A stretch of DNA of 64,000 nt. Source: Bacteroidales bacterium (GTDB lineage: Bacteria > Bacteroidota > Bacteroidia > Bacteroidales > F082). Below are positions 25,402 through 32,940 of this stretch, in pieces. The stretch lies in NCBI GenBank assembly GCA_017549805.1, contig JAFYNJ010000015.1, positions 1-64,000 of the forward strand, written 5' to 3'. Each line of letters begins with the position of its first letter. Positions within the stretch are counted from its first letter, which is position 1. The position numbers and the translations under genes are program-made. Under the pieces are notes generated by a model. That model did no database searches. It was not told where the DNA came from and saw nothing but the letters and a program-made list of their open reading frames with translations.

Positions 25402-27141
25402 ATGAAAAGAATATTACTACCACTTTTAATATTCGTCTTATCGGGCGTGCAGCTACTGCATGCCCAATCTTTTTTAGAAAACGCCCAAGTGAACGGCAGT
25501 TTTCAGACGGATGCACAATACTATCGATTGGACCAGGGTATCGGCATCACCGACCTCAACGGCAAGAAGCTTGGCATCAACGGCTTCGGCAAGGTGGGCT
25601 ATTCCTACGGCAACTTCTCCGCGGGGATCCGCTTCGAAGCCTTCCTGCCTGCGCTGAACGGCTTCCGCAATGAACTCAACGGTGTGGGACTGGCCAATTT
25701 CTTCGCCACCTACGACGACGGCTTCATCGGCGTCACGGTGGGCGATGTGTACGACCAGTTTGGTAGCGGCTTGGTGTTCCGCACCTATGAAGAATGGTCG
25801 CTGGGCATGGACAACGCCTTGCGCGGCGTGCGGACGATCATCCGTCCCACCCAAGGGGTGACCTTGAAGGGCGTGTATGGCCGCCAGCGCTATTTCTGGG
25901 CGCCTTACAACGAACGCGACTTCGCTGCCGACGACTACCGTGGCATCGTGCGCGGCGTGGATGGCGAGTGGGACCTCAACCAGAGCATCGCTTCGATGAA
26001 CGACTCCGAGTTCAAGATGAGCTTGGGCGGTAGCTTCGTCAGCAAGAAACAATACGACCAAAGCCTGTTCTATTACATCCCGGAGAACGTGGGTGCCGCC
26101 GCAGGACGCATCAACCTGGGCTACGGACGCTTTGCCTTCAGCACGGAATATGCCTACAAGATCAACGACCCGTCGGCCATCAACAACTTCATTTACAAGG
26201 AAGGCCAGGCTTTGCTGTCGTCGCTTTCCTATTCGCAAAAGGGTCTAGGTGTGGTGCTGCAGTTGAAGCGCACCGACAACATGAGCTTCAAGTCGATGTA
26301 CACTGCCAAGCAGAACGACCTCGACATCAACTTTATCCCGCCGATCAACTACACCCATACGCACAGCCTGCCTTCCATGTACACCTATTCCACCCAGCCT
26401 AACGGCGAGATGGCAGGCCAGTTCCAGGTGAACTACACCATCCCGAAAGGTACCGCGCTGGGCGGCAAATATGGTACCAAGCTTGCCTTGAACGTCAGCC
26501 AGGTGAACGACATTGTGCGCGACTCCATCATGGACAACGGCCAGCTGGTGCTCAACAAGAAAGGCACCTTGGGCTATAGCTCCGACTTTTTCGCGGTGAG
26601 CGACCATCGCTTCTTCCGCGACATCAACTTCGAGATCGACAAGAAGATCAACAAGGATTGGCATGTCACCGCTCAGTATATCAACCTGTTCTACGACATC
26701 GAGACCATCGAGGGTCATGCTGGCGCTCCCGACGTGAAGGCCAATATCGGCTTCCTGGATGTGACCTACAAGCTCAACAAGCGCCAGAGCTTGCGCTTCG
26801 AGCTGCAAGGCCTGTGGGAGAACGAGGTCCACAAGGGCTATCTGGTGAACGACGACGAGAAGAAGGACTACCAGAAGCGTGGCGACTGGGCTGCCGCCTT
26901 GGTGGAATACACCATCACCCCGCATTGGTCGTTCTCCATCGCCGACAAGTGGAATTACGGCAATCCCGTGGAGGAATACCGTGACCATTACTTCACCGGA
27001 ACGGTCAGCTACCTGCATGATGCCACCCGTGTCATGCTGAGCGCAGGCCGCCAGAGCGAGGGCGTGGTTTGCGTCGGTGGCGTGTGCCGCACCGTTCCCG
27101 CCTCTTCGGGTGTCACTTTAACCGTTTCAACATCCTTCTAA
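25402..27141 (+). CDS. DUF6029-family outer-membrane barrel protein
   Basis: A 579-aa protein with a signal peptide ending HAQ and a body of amphipathic beta strands with frequent Tyr/Phe/Gly turns, consistent with an outer-membrane barrel. It resembles the DUF6029 family conserved in Bacteroidales next to TlpA and Omp28 genes. A striking CVGGVC pair lies about 20 residues from the C-terminus (near 557 and 562), followed by a terminal aromatic residue in STSF, as expected for barrel insertion. The gene is 32 bp after the TlpA-like gene and 10 bp before the Omp28-like gene. Function unknown; the cysteine pair suggests disulfide chemistry at the surface. Confidence 0.78.
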   Translation: MKRILLPLLIFVLSGVQLLHAQSFLENAQVNGSFQTDAQYYRLDQGIGITDLNGKKLGINGFGKVGYSYGNFSAGIRFEAFLPALNGFRNELNGVGLANFFATYDDGFIGVTVGDVYDQFGSGLVFRTYEEWSLGMDNALRGVRTIIRPTQGVTLKGVYGRQRYFWAPYNERDFAADDYRGIVRGVDGEWDLNQSIASMNDSEFKMSLGGSFVSKKQYDQSLFYYIPENVGAAAGRINLGYGRFAFSTEYAYKINDPSAINNFIYKEGQALLSSLSYSQKGLGVVLQLKRTDNMSFKSMYTAKQNDLDINFIPPINYTHTHSLPSMYTYSTQPNGEMAGQFQVNYTIPKGTALGGKYGTKLALNVSQVNDIVRDSIMDNGQLVLNKKGTLGYSSDFFAVSDHRFFRDINFEIDKKINKDWHVTAQYINLFYDIETIEGHAGAPDVKANIGFLDVTYKLNKRQSLRFELQGLWENEVHKGYLVNDDEKKDYQKRGDWAAALVEYTITPHWSFSIADKWNYGNPVEEYRDHYFTGTVSYLHDATRVMLSAGRQSEGVVCVGGVCRTVPASSGVTLTVSTSF

Positions 27142-27151
27142 ACGCTGAACT

Positions 27152-27952
27152 ATGAACAAGATATTCTCAATGATTGCCATGGCAGCCGTGATGCTTTTTG
27201 CCATGGGCTGCGATAAAATCGATAATCCTCATAAGCCTTACACGCCTTCGGGTGGCAACAAGACCGTGCTGATTAAGGATTTCACGGGTGCCCGTTGCGT
27301 CAACTGTCCCGCCGCCGCTGCAACGGCCCATGAACTGCAGCACCAGCTGGGCGAGGACAGAGTGTTCGTCATGAGTGTCCATGCCGGTTACCTGGCCCAG
27401 CCTATCGGCAAGTTCCCCGATTTCACCACTCCCGAGGGAACCGTTTGGTATAACGACAATTCGGCCAACCCCTTGTTTAGCGTCGACCATGTGGCGCTGA
27501 CCGAGGGCAATACCTTGAACGAATCGCAACTCGACACGCCTGTCAGCGATGCCTTGGCTGAACCGCAGTTGTTCGACATCGTCATCAACAACACCTATAA
27601 CGAGCTTACCCGCAGTTTGAGTGTGGAAAACCGCTTCAACCCCACTGGCGACGGTCAGGGTGAGTATTACGCCACCGTCTGCCTGTTGGAGGACAGCATC
27701 GTCGGTCGTCAGGTGATTCCTGGCGGCGTCGATACGGCATACGTTTTCCGCAATGTGTTCCGGGGCACCTTGAATGGCGCCGACGGTGAATTGGTTTCGA
27801 ACGGTGCCTTCTATGTGGACGATTCCTTCACGACGACTTGCGGTATCGAGCTTGATACCACCTTTAACGCCGACCAGTGCTACGTCTTGACCTATATCTA
27901 TGACAAGATCGACGGCAAGATCCTGCAGACGGCCATGAGGAAGGTCAGGTGA
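27152..27952 (+). CDS. Omp28-related lipoprotein with a CxxC motif
   Basis: A 266-aa lipoprotein (lipobox AMGC) of the Omp28 family described from Porphyromonas outer membranes. The N-terminal domain starts like a thioredoxin fold: VLIKDFTGARCVNCPAAAATAHEL, with cysteines near 49 and 52, and VFVMSVHAGYL. A beta-rich C-terminal domain follows with further cysteines (ATVCLLED; TTCGIELD; DQCYVLTY). It lies 10 bp after the DUF6029 gene and closes the operon. A surface thiol-disulfide protein is a fair guess; the substrate is unknown. Confidence 0.8.
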   Translation: MNKIFSMIAMAAVMLFAMGCDKIDNPHKPYTPSGGNKTVLIKDFTGARCVNCPAAAATAHELQHQLGEDRVFVMSVHAGYLAQPIGKFPDFTTPEGTVWYNDNSANPLFSVDHVALTEGNTLNESQLDTPVSDALAEPQLFDIVINNTYNELTRSLSVENRFNPTGDGQGEYYATVCLLEDSIVGRQVIPGGVDTAYVFRNVFRGTLNGADGELVSNGAFYVDDSFTTTCGIELDTTFNADQCYVLTYIYDKIDGKILQTAMRKVR

Positions 27953-27954
27953 TA

Positions 27955-27989
27955 GTTTAGAGTTTAGGGTTTAGAGTTTAGAGTTGTTT
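27955..27989. repeat. Heptanucleotide array between Omp28-like gene and trmO
   Basis: Units GTTTAGA, GTTTAGG, GTTTAGA, GTTTAGA, GTTGTTT. Read on the minus strand it encodes the last residues of TrmO (Leu-Asn-Ser-Lys-Pro) and the TAA stop. Confidence 0.93.
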
Positions 27990-28644
27990 CCAAGACGCTG
28001 AGTTTTGTTCCGGCAACCTTGAATTTCACTTCGAGGTGGGCGTATTCCATGCCGTAGATGCGTTCGGGGTCGTCCTGGTACTGCGGTCGCGGGTCGTGGG
28101 CGAGCACGGCCATCAGGCTCTCGCGATGTTCCATCGGGACTTTTCCAAGCAATTCATCCGGGAAATCCACTTCCAACAGGTATTCCGCCGGTTTGACGGC
28201 AAATCCGCTGACGGCCTCGGGATGACTGTCGGTATAGGCGATATAGGGCTTGATGTCGTAGATGGGTGTGCCGTTCATCAGGTCAGCACCCGAAACATGA
28301 AGCACAGGCCCGAGCTTCGGGTCGGTTTCGATTTTTTCCAGTTTTACCGAGGATAGTCCGATAGGATTGGGTCGGAAGGGCGAACGGGTGGCAAAGACGC
28401 CTTTGCGCACATTGCCGCCGAGTCGGGGAGGCCGCACCGTGGGCGACCATTCGTCGCGTTTTGCCTCTGAGAACTCCCAAATCAGCCAGATATGCGAGAA
28501 CTCTTCCAAGCCGCGGATGGCCTCTGGATTGCGGTATTCCGGCTCAAAAACGATGCGTCCTTGCAGCGAATCGATGATGCCGCTTTGCCGCGGAATCCCG
28601 AACTTTTTCGGGAAATCGTTGAAAATGTGGGCGATGATCTTCAC
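27964..28644 (-). CDS. trmO: tRNA (N6-threonylcarbamoyladenosine-37) N6-methyltransferase TrmO
   Basis: Adds a methyl group to t6A37 of certain tRNAs using S-adenosylmethionine. The 226-aa protein has the TrmO/YaeB beta-barrel signatures FGIPRQSG, EFSHIWLIWEF, ATRSPFRPNPIGLSSV and GTPIYDIKPYIAYTD. The start is a GTG at 28644, about 25 nt from the -7 element; no better ATG exists nearby. The last codons and the stop come from a GTTTAGA-type heptamer array, so the C-terminal tail (about seven residues) is not family-conserved sequence. Confidence 0.92.
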   Translation of the reverse strand: MKIIAHIFNDFPKKFGIPRQSGIIDSLQGRIVFEPEYRNPEAIRGLEEFSHIWLIWEFSEAKRDEWSPTVRPPRLGGNVRKGVFATRSPFRPNPIGLSSVKLEKIETDPKLGPVLHVSGADLMNGTPIYDIKPYIAYTDSHPEAVSGFAVKPAEYLLEVDFPDELLGKVPMEHRESLMAVLAHDPRPQYQDDPERIYGMEYAHLEVKFKVAGTKLSVLETTLNSKP

Positions 28645-28661
28645 TATTTTAAAAATACTTA

Positions 28662-28677
28662 TATCTTTGCAAAGTTA
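28662..28677. promoter_or_regulatory. Bidirectional promoter: two fully overlapping divergent -7 elements
   Basis: TATCTTTGCAAAGTTA reads TATCTTTGC on the plus strand (28662-28670, for the gene at 28698) and TAACTTTGC on the minus strand (28677-28669, for trmO). The two elements share the central GC. Confidence 0.7.
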
Positions 28678-28697
28678 AACCTAAAAATGAAATCATC

Positions 28698-29333
28698 ATG
28701 AAAAAACTGTTTTTACTGTTTGTGATGTTTGTGGGAACGGCTTCGATGTTCGCACAGGCACCATACTGCTGTGTCACTAAGGGCGCAGTGCTGACTTATA
28801 CCGACTATGATGCCAAGGGCAAGGAGACGGGTACGACCACGGAAGTCTTCAAAGATGTTACCGTGATCAACGACATGGATTATGACGTGGTCATGGAAAC
28901 CACCGTGAATGCCGGTGGCACCGTGACGACCATGGAGACCACCATGGAGGTGCGCAACGGCAATGCCATGATTTCCATGGGTCAGGGCAGCATCGACCTC
29001 ACCGCCACCGACCCTGAACTGCTACGCATTCCCAATAAACTTGCTGTCGGATACAAACTACCGTTGGGCGAGATGATTGTCGATCTTGGAGGTTTCCGCG
29101 TGAAAAGCACCATCACGGAGAACGAAGTCATCGCCAGGGAAGAGATCACCACCCCGGCGGGCACCTTCAAGTGCTATGTGGTGAAGCAAACGTCCTCCGG
29201 TCGCGTGCTGGGCATGAAGAGCGAGACCACGCTCAAGATTTGGTATGCCCGTGGCATCGGACAGGTCAAGACGGAAACCTATTCAAAGGGCGATTTGTTC
29301 AGCAGCAGCGTGCTGACTTCCGTTAGTAAATAA
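28698..29333 (+). CDS. Exported DUF3108-like protein
   Basis: A 211-aa product with a signal peptide (MKKLFLLFVMFVGTASMFAQ). The mature part is a strand-rich domain with features reminiscent of DUF3108/TapB-like periplasmic proteins: a start with KGAVLTYTDYDAKGKETGT, then ITTPAGTFKCYVVKQ and TLKIWYARGIGQVKTETYSK near the end. Several Bacteroidetes lipoproteins share this ending (WYxxGxGxVKxE). A paired cysteine lies right after the signal cleavage (PYCC). The function is unknown. It has its own -7 element, shared divergently with trmO, and precedes a small coiled-coil gene by 35 bp. Confidence 0.68.
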   Translation: MKKLFLLFVMFVGTASMFAQAPYCCVTKGAVLTYTDYDAKGKETGTTTEVFKDVTVINDMDYDVVMETTVNAGGTVTTMETTMEVRNGNAMISMGQGSIDLTATDPELLRIPNKLAVGYKLPLGEMIVDLGGFRVKSTITENEVIAREEITTPAGTFKCYVVKQTSSGRVLGMKSETTLKIWYARGIGQVKTETYSKGDLFSSSVLTSVSK

Positions 29334-29368
29334 TCAAAACCATTGTTGAATTTTAAAAATCTACTGTC

Positions 29369-29779
29369 ATGAAAAAAATATTCGTCTTATTGATAATGAT
29401 GTTCGCTGTGGCGTTGGTCCCGGCGAAGGCACAAATTGGTGGAATTATCGGAAGAGCCGTCCAAAAAGGTGTTGAAAAAGCCGTCCAGAAAGAAGCGGAC
29501 AAACAGGCAGAGAAAATCTCTCAGACGATCGAAAACGAAATAGAGAAGGCGGCTGAAAAGCAGGCAGCCAAGCTCGATTCCATCAACCAGGCGGCCAAAG
29601 AGGCCAACGATGCCTTGAATGAGGAGCAGGAACGTCTCGAAGCTGAGCAGGAAGCTGCCAAGGACAAGAACGCTGGCAAGAAAGGCTCGGGAACTGTTGA
29701 CACTTCGAAATACGATGCCATCAATGCCGAACGCAAGGCAGCGAATGCCAAACTCAATTACGATAGATGGGATTATTAA
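29369..29779 (+). CDS. Small exported Ala/Glu/Lys-rich coiled-coil protein
   Basis: A 136-aa product with a signal peptide (MKKIFVLLIMMFAVALVPAKAQ). The rest is a nearly continuous charged helix rich in Ala, Glu and Lys with heptad character from about residue 30 to 100, then a Gly/Lys spacer and an aromatic end (RWDY). It recalls short periplasmic coiled-coil spacers, but I recognise no family. It probably shares a transcript with the preceding gene. Its stop codon overlaps the stop of the convergent aspartate kinase gene by three bases inside a heptamer array. Confidence 0.6.
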   Translation: MKKIFVLLIMMFAVALVPAKAQIGGIIGRAVQKGVEKAVQKEADKQAEKISQTIENEIEKAAEKQAAKLDSINQAAKEANDALNEEQERLEAEQEAAKDKNAGKKGSGTVDTSKYDAINAERKAANAKLNYDRWDY

Positions 29780-29803
29780 CTGCCAACTACAAACTGTAAA
29801 GTG
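29776..29803. repeat. Heptanucleotide array at convergent gene ends
   Basis: Units TTAACTG, CCAACTA, CAAACTG, TAAAGTG. On the minus strand they encode the C-terminal residues Leu-Gln-Phe-Val-Val-Gly-Ser and stop of aspartate kinase. Confidence 0.8.
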
Positions 29804-31065
29804 CTTCTGCTACTCTGTTTCAGATACACTTTCTTTCCCTTGAGGAACTCATCGCCTATGGTATAGGCGTTGTCGTAATGGCGAATGGTAAACAAGGTCA
29901 AGCCTTGGTTGTATTTAACTTGGAAGGTCTCGCGGAGCGATCCGACGAGGCCTTTTAGTTTGCGCTCGTCATGGTCGAAGCAGAACGAGAGCATCAAGGC
30001 GGAGGTTTGGATTACGTTGGCATGGATGCCCCATTCGTCGCAGGCTGCGAAGATGAGCTGCAGGTTGTGCTCGTTCATGAACGAATAGTCGCGAGGCGAG
30101 ATGGACACCAGCGTCTGCTTGTCCTTGACGATGTATGACGGCACTTTTCCGATGCTCCGATCGGCTTTGCTGTCAATGATGGAGGGCGTGTGCTCGGGAT
30201 GGAGGAACGACTGTACCTTGAGCGTGATGTTCTTGTTTTGCAGCGGCTTGATGGTCTTGGGGTGGATGATGGAGGCGCCGTAGAAGGCCAGCTCGATGGC
30301 TTCGGAGTAGGTAATGTGCGGTAGCTGGACCGTCTGCTCGAAGCGTTTCGGGTCGGCATTGAGCAGCCCGTCCACGTCCTTCCAGATGGTGACCTCCTCG
30401 GCGTCGAGGCAGTTGGCGAAGATGGCGGCGGTGTAGTCGGAACCTTCGCGGCCCAGGGTGACGCTGTGCTTGCCATCGACGGTGGCCCCGATGAAGCCTT
30501 GGGTGATGCACACGATGCCGTGGATGTGCTCGTCGTTGAGCTTGGAAATCCTTAGTCTTGTCTCATCCCAGTCGGGCGAAGCCGCGCGGAAGCGGTCGTC
30601 GGTCAACACGTATTTCCTGGCATCCAGCCAGCGGCAGGGGACGTCGCAATGGTTGAGGTATTCCTGAATGATGGTGGTAGAGATGAGCTCGCCGTAGCTC
30701 ACCGTCTGGTCATACTGGTAGTCGTAGGGCTGGTCGGTGTTTTGGAGTTTTTCCCAAAGCTCGATGAACAGCTCCGACACTGATTCGATGACGGGATGCT
30801 CGTGGTTTTGGTCGAACAAATCCAAGATAATCTTTTCGTGATAGCTCATCACTTCGTTGAGCGCGTCGATGCCTAACTCGCCATCATGCTCGCGGAAGTC
30901 GTTGAGCGCTTTTTCCAGCATGTTGGTGGTCTTGCCCATGGCCGACACCACTAGGAAGATGTCCTCATCTTTGTGTTGCGCCACAATATTCTTGAGATTG
31001 CGGACAGCGTCGGCATCCTTTACCGAGGCACCTCCGAATTTATAGATTTTCTTGATCATGGTCAT
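29776..31065 (-). CDS. Aspartate kinase
   Basis: Phosphorylates aspartate, the first step toward lysine, threonine and methionine. The 429-aa monofunctional enzyme starts at ATG 31065 (MTMIKKIYKFGGASVKD) or 31059; a longer frame to 31122 would cross the -7 element. The N-terminal kinase domain has KFGGASVKDADAVRNLKN and GREGSDYTAAIFA; the C-terminal third has ACT-like regulatory sequence (VSISPRDYSFMNEHNLQLIFAACDEWGIHANVI region). Feedback inhibition by lysine or threonine is likely but not readable. The last eight or so residues derive from a heptamer array. Monocistronic. Confidence 0.9.
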   Translation of the reverse strand: MTMIKKIYKFGGASVKDADAVRNLKNIVAQHKDEDIFLVVSAMGKTTNMLEKALNDFREHDGELGIDALNEVMSYHEKIILDLFDQNHEHPVIESVSELFIELWEKLQNTDQPYDYQYDQTVSYGELISTTIIQEYLNHCDVPCRWLDARKYVLTDDRFRAASPDWDETRLRISKLNDEHIHGIVCITQGFIGATVDGKHSVTLGREGSDYTAAIFANCLDAEEVTIWKDVDGLLNADPKRFEQTVQLPHITYSEAIELAFYGASIIHPKTIKPLQNKNITLKVQSFLHPEHTPSIIDSKADRSIGKVPSYIVKDKQTLVSISPRDYSFMNEHNLQLIFAACDEWGIHANVIQTSALMLSFCFDHDERKLKGLVGSLRETFQVKYNQGLTLFTIRHYDNAYTIGDEFLKGKKVYLKQSSRSTLQFVVGS

Positions 31066-31078
31066 TGTTGTTTCAAAC

Positions 31079-31087
31079 GCAAATTTA
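31079..31087 (-). promoter_or_regulatory. Promoter -7 element of the aspartate kinase gene
   Basis: Minus-strand TAAATTTGC, 13 nt before the ATG at 31065. It implies a leader of about ten bases. Confidence 0.7.
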
Positions 31088-31106
31088 GAAAAAAACTCTT
31101 TTTTAC

Positions 31107-31115
31107 TATCTTTGT
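31107..31115 (+). promoter_or_regulatory. Promoter -7 element of the HAD phosphatase gene
   Basis: TATCTTTGT, 18 nt before the ATG at 31134. Confidence 0.65.
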
Positions 31116-31133
31116 GCGCCAAGAATAATCACT

Positions 31134-31724
31134 ATGCATAAAAACATCATATTCGACTACGGTGGTGTCCTCCTGGATTGGAATCCACATTATCTATATG
31201 ATCCCTATTTTGGCGATGTCGAAAAAGCCGAATGGTTTTTGACGAACATCTGCACTTACGAGTGGAATGCCCAGCACGACAATGGCAAGCCCATTGTCGA
31301 AGGAACCGCTGAATTAATTGTTCAGCATCCCGAGTGGGAGAAGGAGATCCGTATGTATTACGATGAGTTCATGAAGATGATGGGCGGACAAATTCCTGGC
31401 ATGAAAGAACTGATAAAGGATTTGAAGGCCAAGGGTTGCCATGTGTTTGGTCTCTCCAACTGGTCGGTGGAGACTTTCGCCTTGGTGCGTCCCGTTTATC
31501 CCGTGCTCAACTTGATGGAAGACATGGTGATTTCCGGCGTTGAGAAAGTGATGAAGCCTGATCACCGCATCTTTGAGCTGGCTTTGGAACGTTTCGGAAT
31601 CAAAGCCGAGGAAACCGTTTTTATCGATGACAATCCCAATAATGTCAGGGCTGCCTGTGAAGTGGGGATCTGCGGGATCCTCTTCCAGTCGAAAGAAAAG
31701 CTGATTGAGGCACTTGATCAGTAG
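31134..31724 (+). CDS. HAD-superfamily phosphatase, YihX-like
   Basis: A 196-aa cytoplasmic hydrolase of HAD subfamily IA. Motif I is IIFDYGGVLLDW (nucleophile Asp8; note DYGG in place of DxDG, as in YihX-type sugar phosphatases and haloacid dehalogenase relatives). Motif II is GLSNWS, motif III is the Lys in KVMKPDHRIF, and motif IV is FIDDNPNNVRAA. YihX of E. coli acts on alpha-glucose 1-phosphate; the substrate here is open. The 3' end overlaps the convergent esterase gene by 7 bp. Confidence 0.85.
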   Translation: MHKNIIFDYGGVLLDWNPHYLYDPYFGDVEKAEWFLTNICTYEWNAQHDNGKPIVEGTAELIVQHPEWEKEIRMYYDEFMKMMGGQIPGMKELIKDLKAKGCHVFGLSNWSVETFALVRPVYPVLNLMEDMVISGVEKVMKPDHRIFELALERFGIKAEETVFIDDNPNNVRAACEVGICGILFQSKEKLIEALDQ

Positions 31725-32806
31725 TTAACCATCACCTTCCTAACAACTCCTTCCTTGGTCTTGAGAAAATACAATCCCTCTTGAAGACTGCCTAAATCTA
31801 TAAAGTTCATTCCATTTTGAACGAGATAGGTCGTCACGATACGCCCTTGAAGGTCGAATACCGTGAGGTCTGTGTCGGCATCCACTTGGATGGTGCATAA
31901 ACCCGAAGTGGGATTGGGCCAGAGGCGAAGTCCTGAAGAAACGGGTTCGGCAATGCCGACCTGACCGCTGCCTGTGGTGAAAAACTTGTGGATCTCTGTC
32001 AGATAGCCGATGTCGTATTGATCTTCGCTGTGATACCAACTATGATTGCCGCCGATGACCTTGATGTGTTGCAACTCGGCATCGCCTTCGTAAGTGTAGC
32101 GTACAAAGCGCAGACCGTCGTTGTGGAGGTCGGGAAGAGTGTCGATCGTAGGTTCGTCGAGACAGTGGTTGGCATTTTTCCAATAATTGACGATGGCCTC
32201 CACGCTCAGACCGAGGTTGCCCCCGAAATACTGCGAGTTGCCGTCATAGCCCACCACAGGGTCGCTGGTGCCGTGGATGTGAAGCATCCTGACGGGCGCT
32301 ACCGCCGCATGCGAAGCCATCGCATGGGTGATGAGTCCACTCACGGGAGCGCAGGCCGTGATGCGGTCGCCATGCTCGATGGCCATTCGGTGCGTCATGA
32401 AACCGCCCATCGAGAAGCCAGTGAAGAAGACGCTGTCCAAATTGACCGAATGATGTACGGCGAGGGTATCGAGAAGTGCCATCAGAAACCCCGAGTCGTC
32501 GATGCTGCTGCTCATCAGTGCTGCGTTCCACATGGTACCATAGCCCTCGTTCAGTGCCTGAGGCACCACTAGCATCCATCCGAAATCGTCGGCCACCTGC
32601 TGGAATTGGAACTCGTTGTCCAAACGGGTGATGTTGTCGCCCAAGCCATGCAGGAAATACAACACAGGTATTGTCTCGTTATGTTCTGAAGGAATCTTCA
32701 CAAGATATTCGCGTTGAACGCCTTGCCATTCGAATTGTTGAATTTGGGCTTGAGCCATTGTTGCTATCACGAAGAGCAATAGGATAAAAATGTATTTCTT
32801 TGCCAT
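31718..32806 (-). CDS. Secreted alpha/beta-hydrolase esterase with a T9SS-type C-terminal sorting domain
   Basis: A 362-aa protein from the ATG at 32806 with a signal peptide ending AQAQ (an upstream TTG overlapping the promoter is rejected). The catalytic domain is of the PHB-depolymerase/feruloyl-esterase type: FLHGLGDN (oxyanion region), GFSMGG (nucleophile Ser), HGTSDPVV (Asp region) and GGNHSWYH (His). From about residue 290 comes LRLWPNPTSG, TVFDLQGRIV and LQEGLYFLKT, a type A sorting domain that directs secretion through the type IX system and surface attachment. A role in releasing ester-linked groups from plant or dietary polymers is plausible but unproven. Confidence 0.85.
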   Translation of the reverse strand: MAKKYIFILLLFVIATMAQAQIQQFEWQGVQREYLVKIPSEHNETIPVLYFLHGLGDNITRLDNEFQFQQVADDFGWMLVVPQALNEGYGTMWNAALMSSSIDDSGFLMALLDTLAVHHSVNLDSVFFTGFSMGGFMTHRMAIEHGDRITACAPVSGLITHAMASHAAVAPVRMLHIHGTSDPVVGYDGNSQYFGGNLGLSVEAIVNYWKNANHCLDEPTIDTLPDLHNDGLRFVRYTYEGDAELQHIKVIGGNHSWYHSEDQYDIGYLTEIHKFFTTGSGQVGIAEPVSSGLRLWPNPTSGLCTIQVDADTDLTVFDLQGRIVTTYLVQNGMNFIDLGSLQEGLYFLKTKEGVVRKVMVNY

Positions 32807-32835
32807 AATGAATCTGAGTTGGATGGTTGTCAATG

Positions 32836-32844
32836 GCAAAAATA
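32836..32844 (-). promoter_or_regulatory. Promoter -7 element of the esterase gene
   Basis: Minus-strand TATTTTTGC, 30 nt before the ATG at 32806. Confidence 0.7.
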
Positions 32845-32851
32845 GGAAATT

Positions 32852-32884
32852 TTTGTTTTTTTCCTGAAATAGTTCTACCTTTGC
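32852..32884 (+). promoter_or_regulatory. Full Bacteroidetes promoter of the tandem POT transporter genes
   Basis: TTTG (32852-32855), a 20-bp spacer and TACCTTTGC (32876-32884): the best complete -33/-7 match in the window, 56 nt before the ATG at 32941. Confidence 0.85.
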
Positions 32885-32940
32885 GCCTACTTATTCTGGA
32901 GAGAATTGAAAACAACAAATAATCATTAAAAATCTCAATT

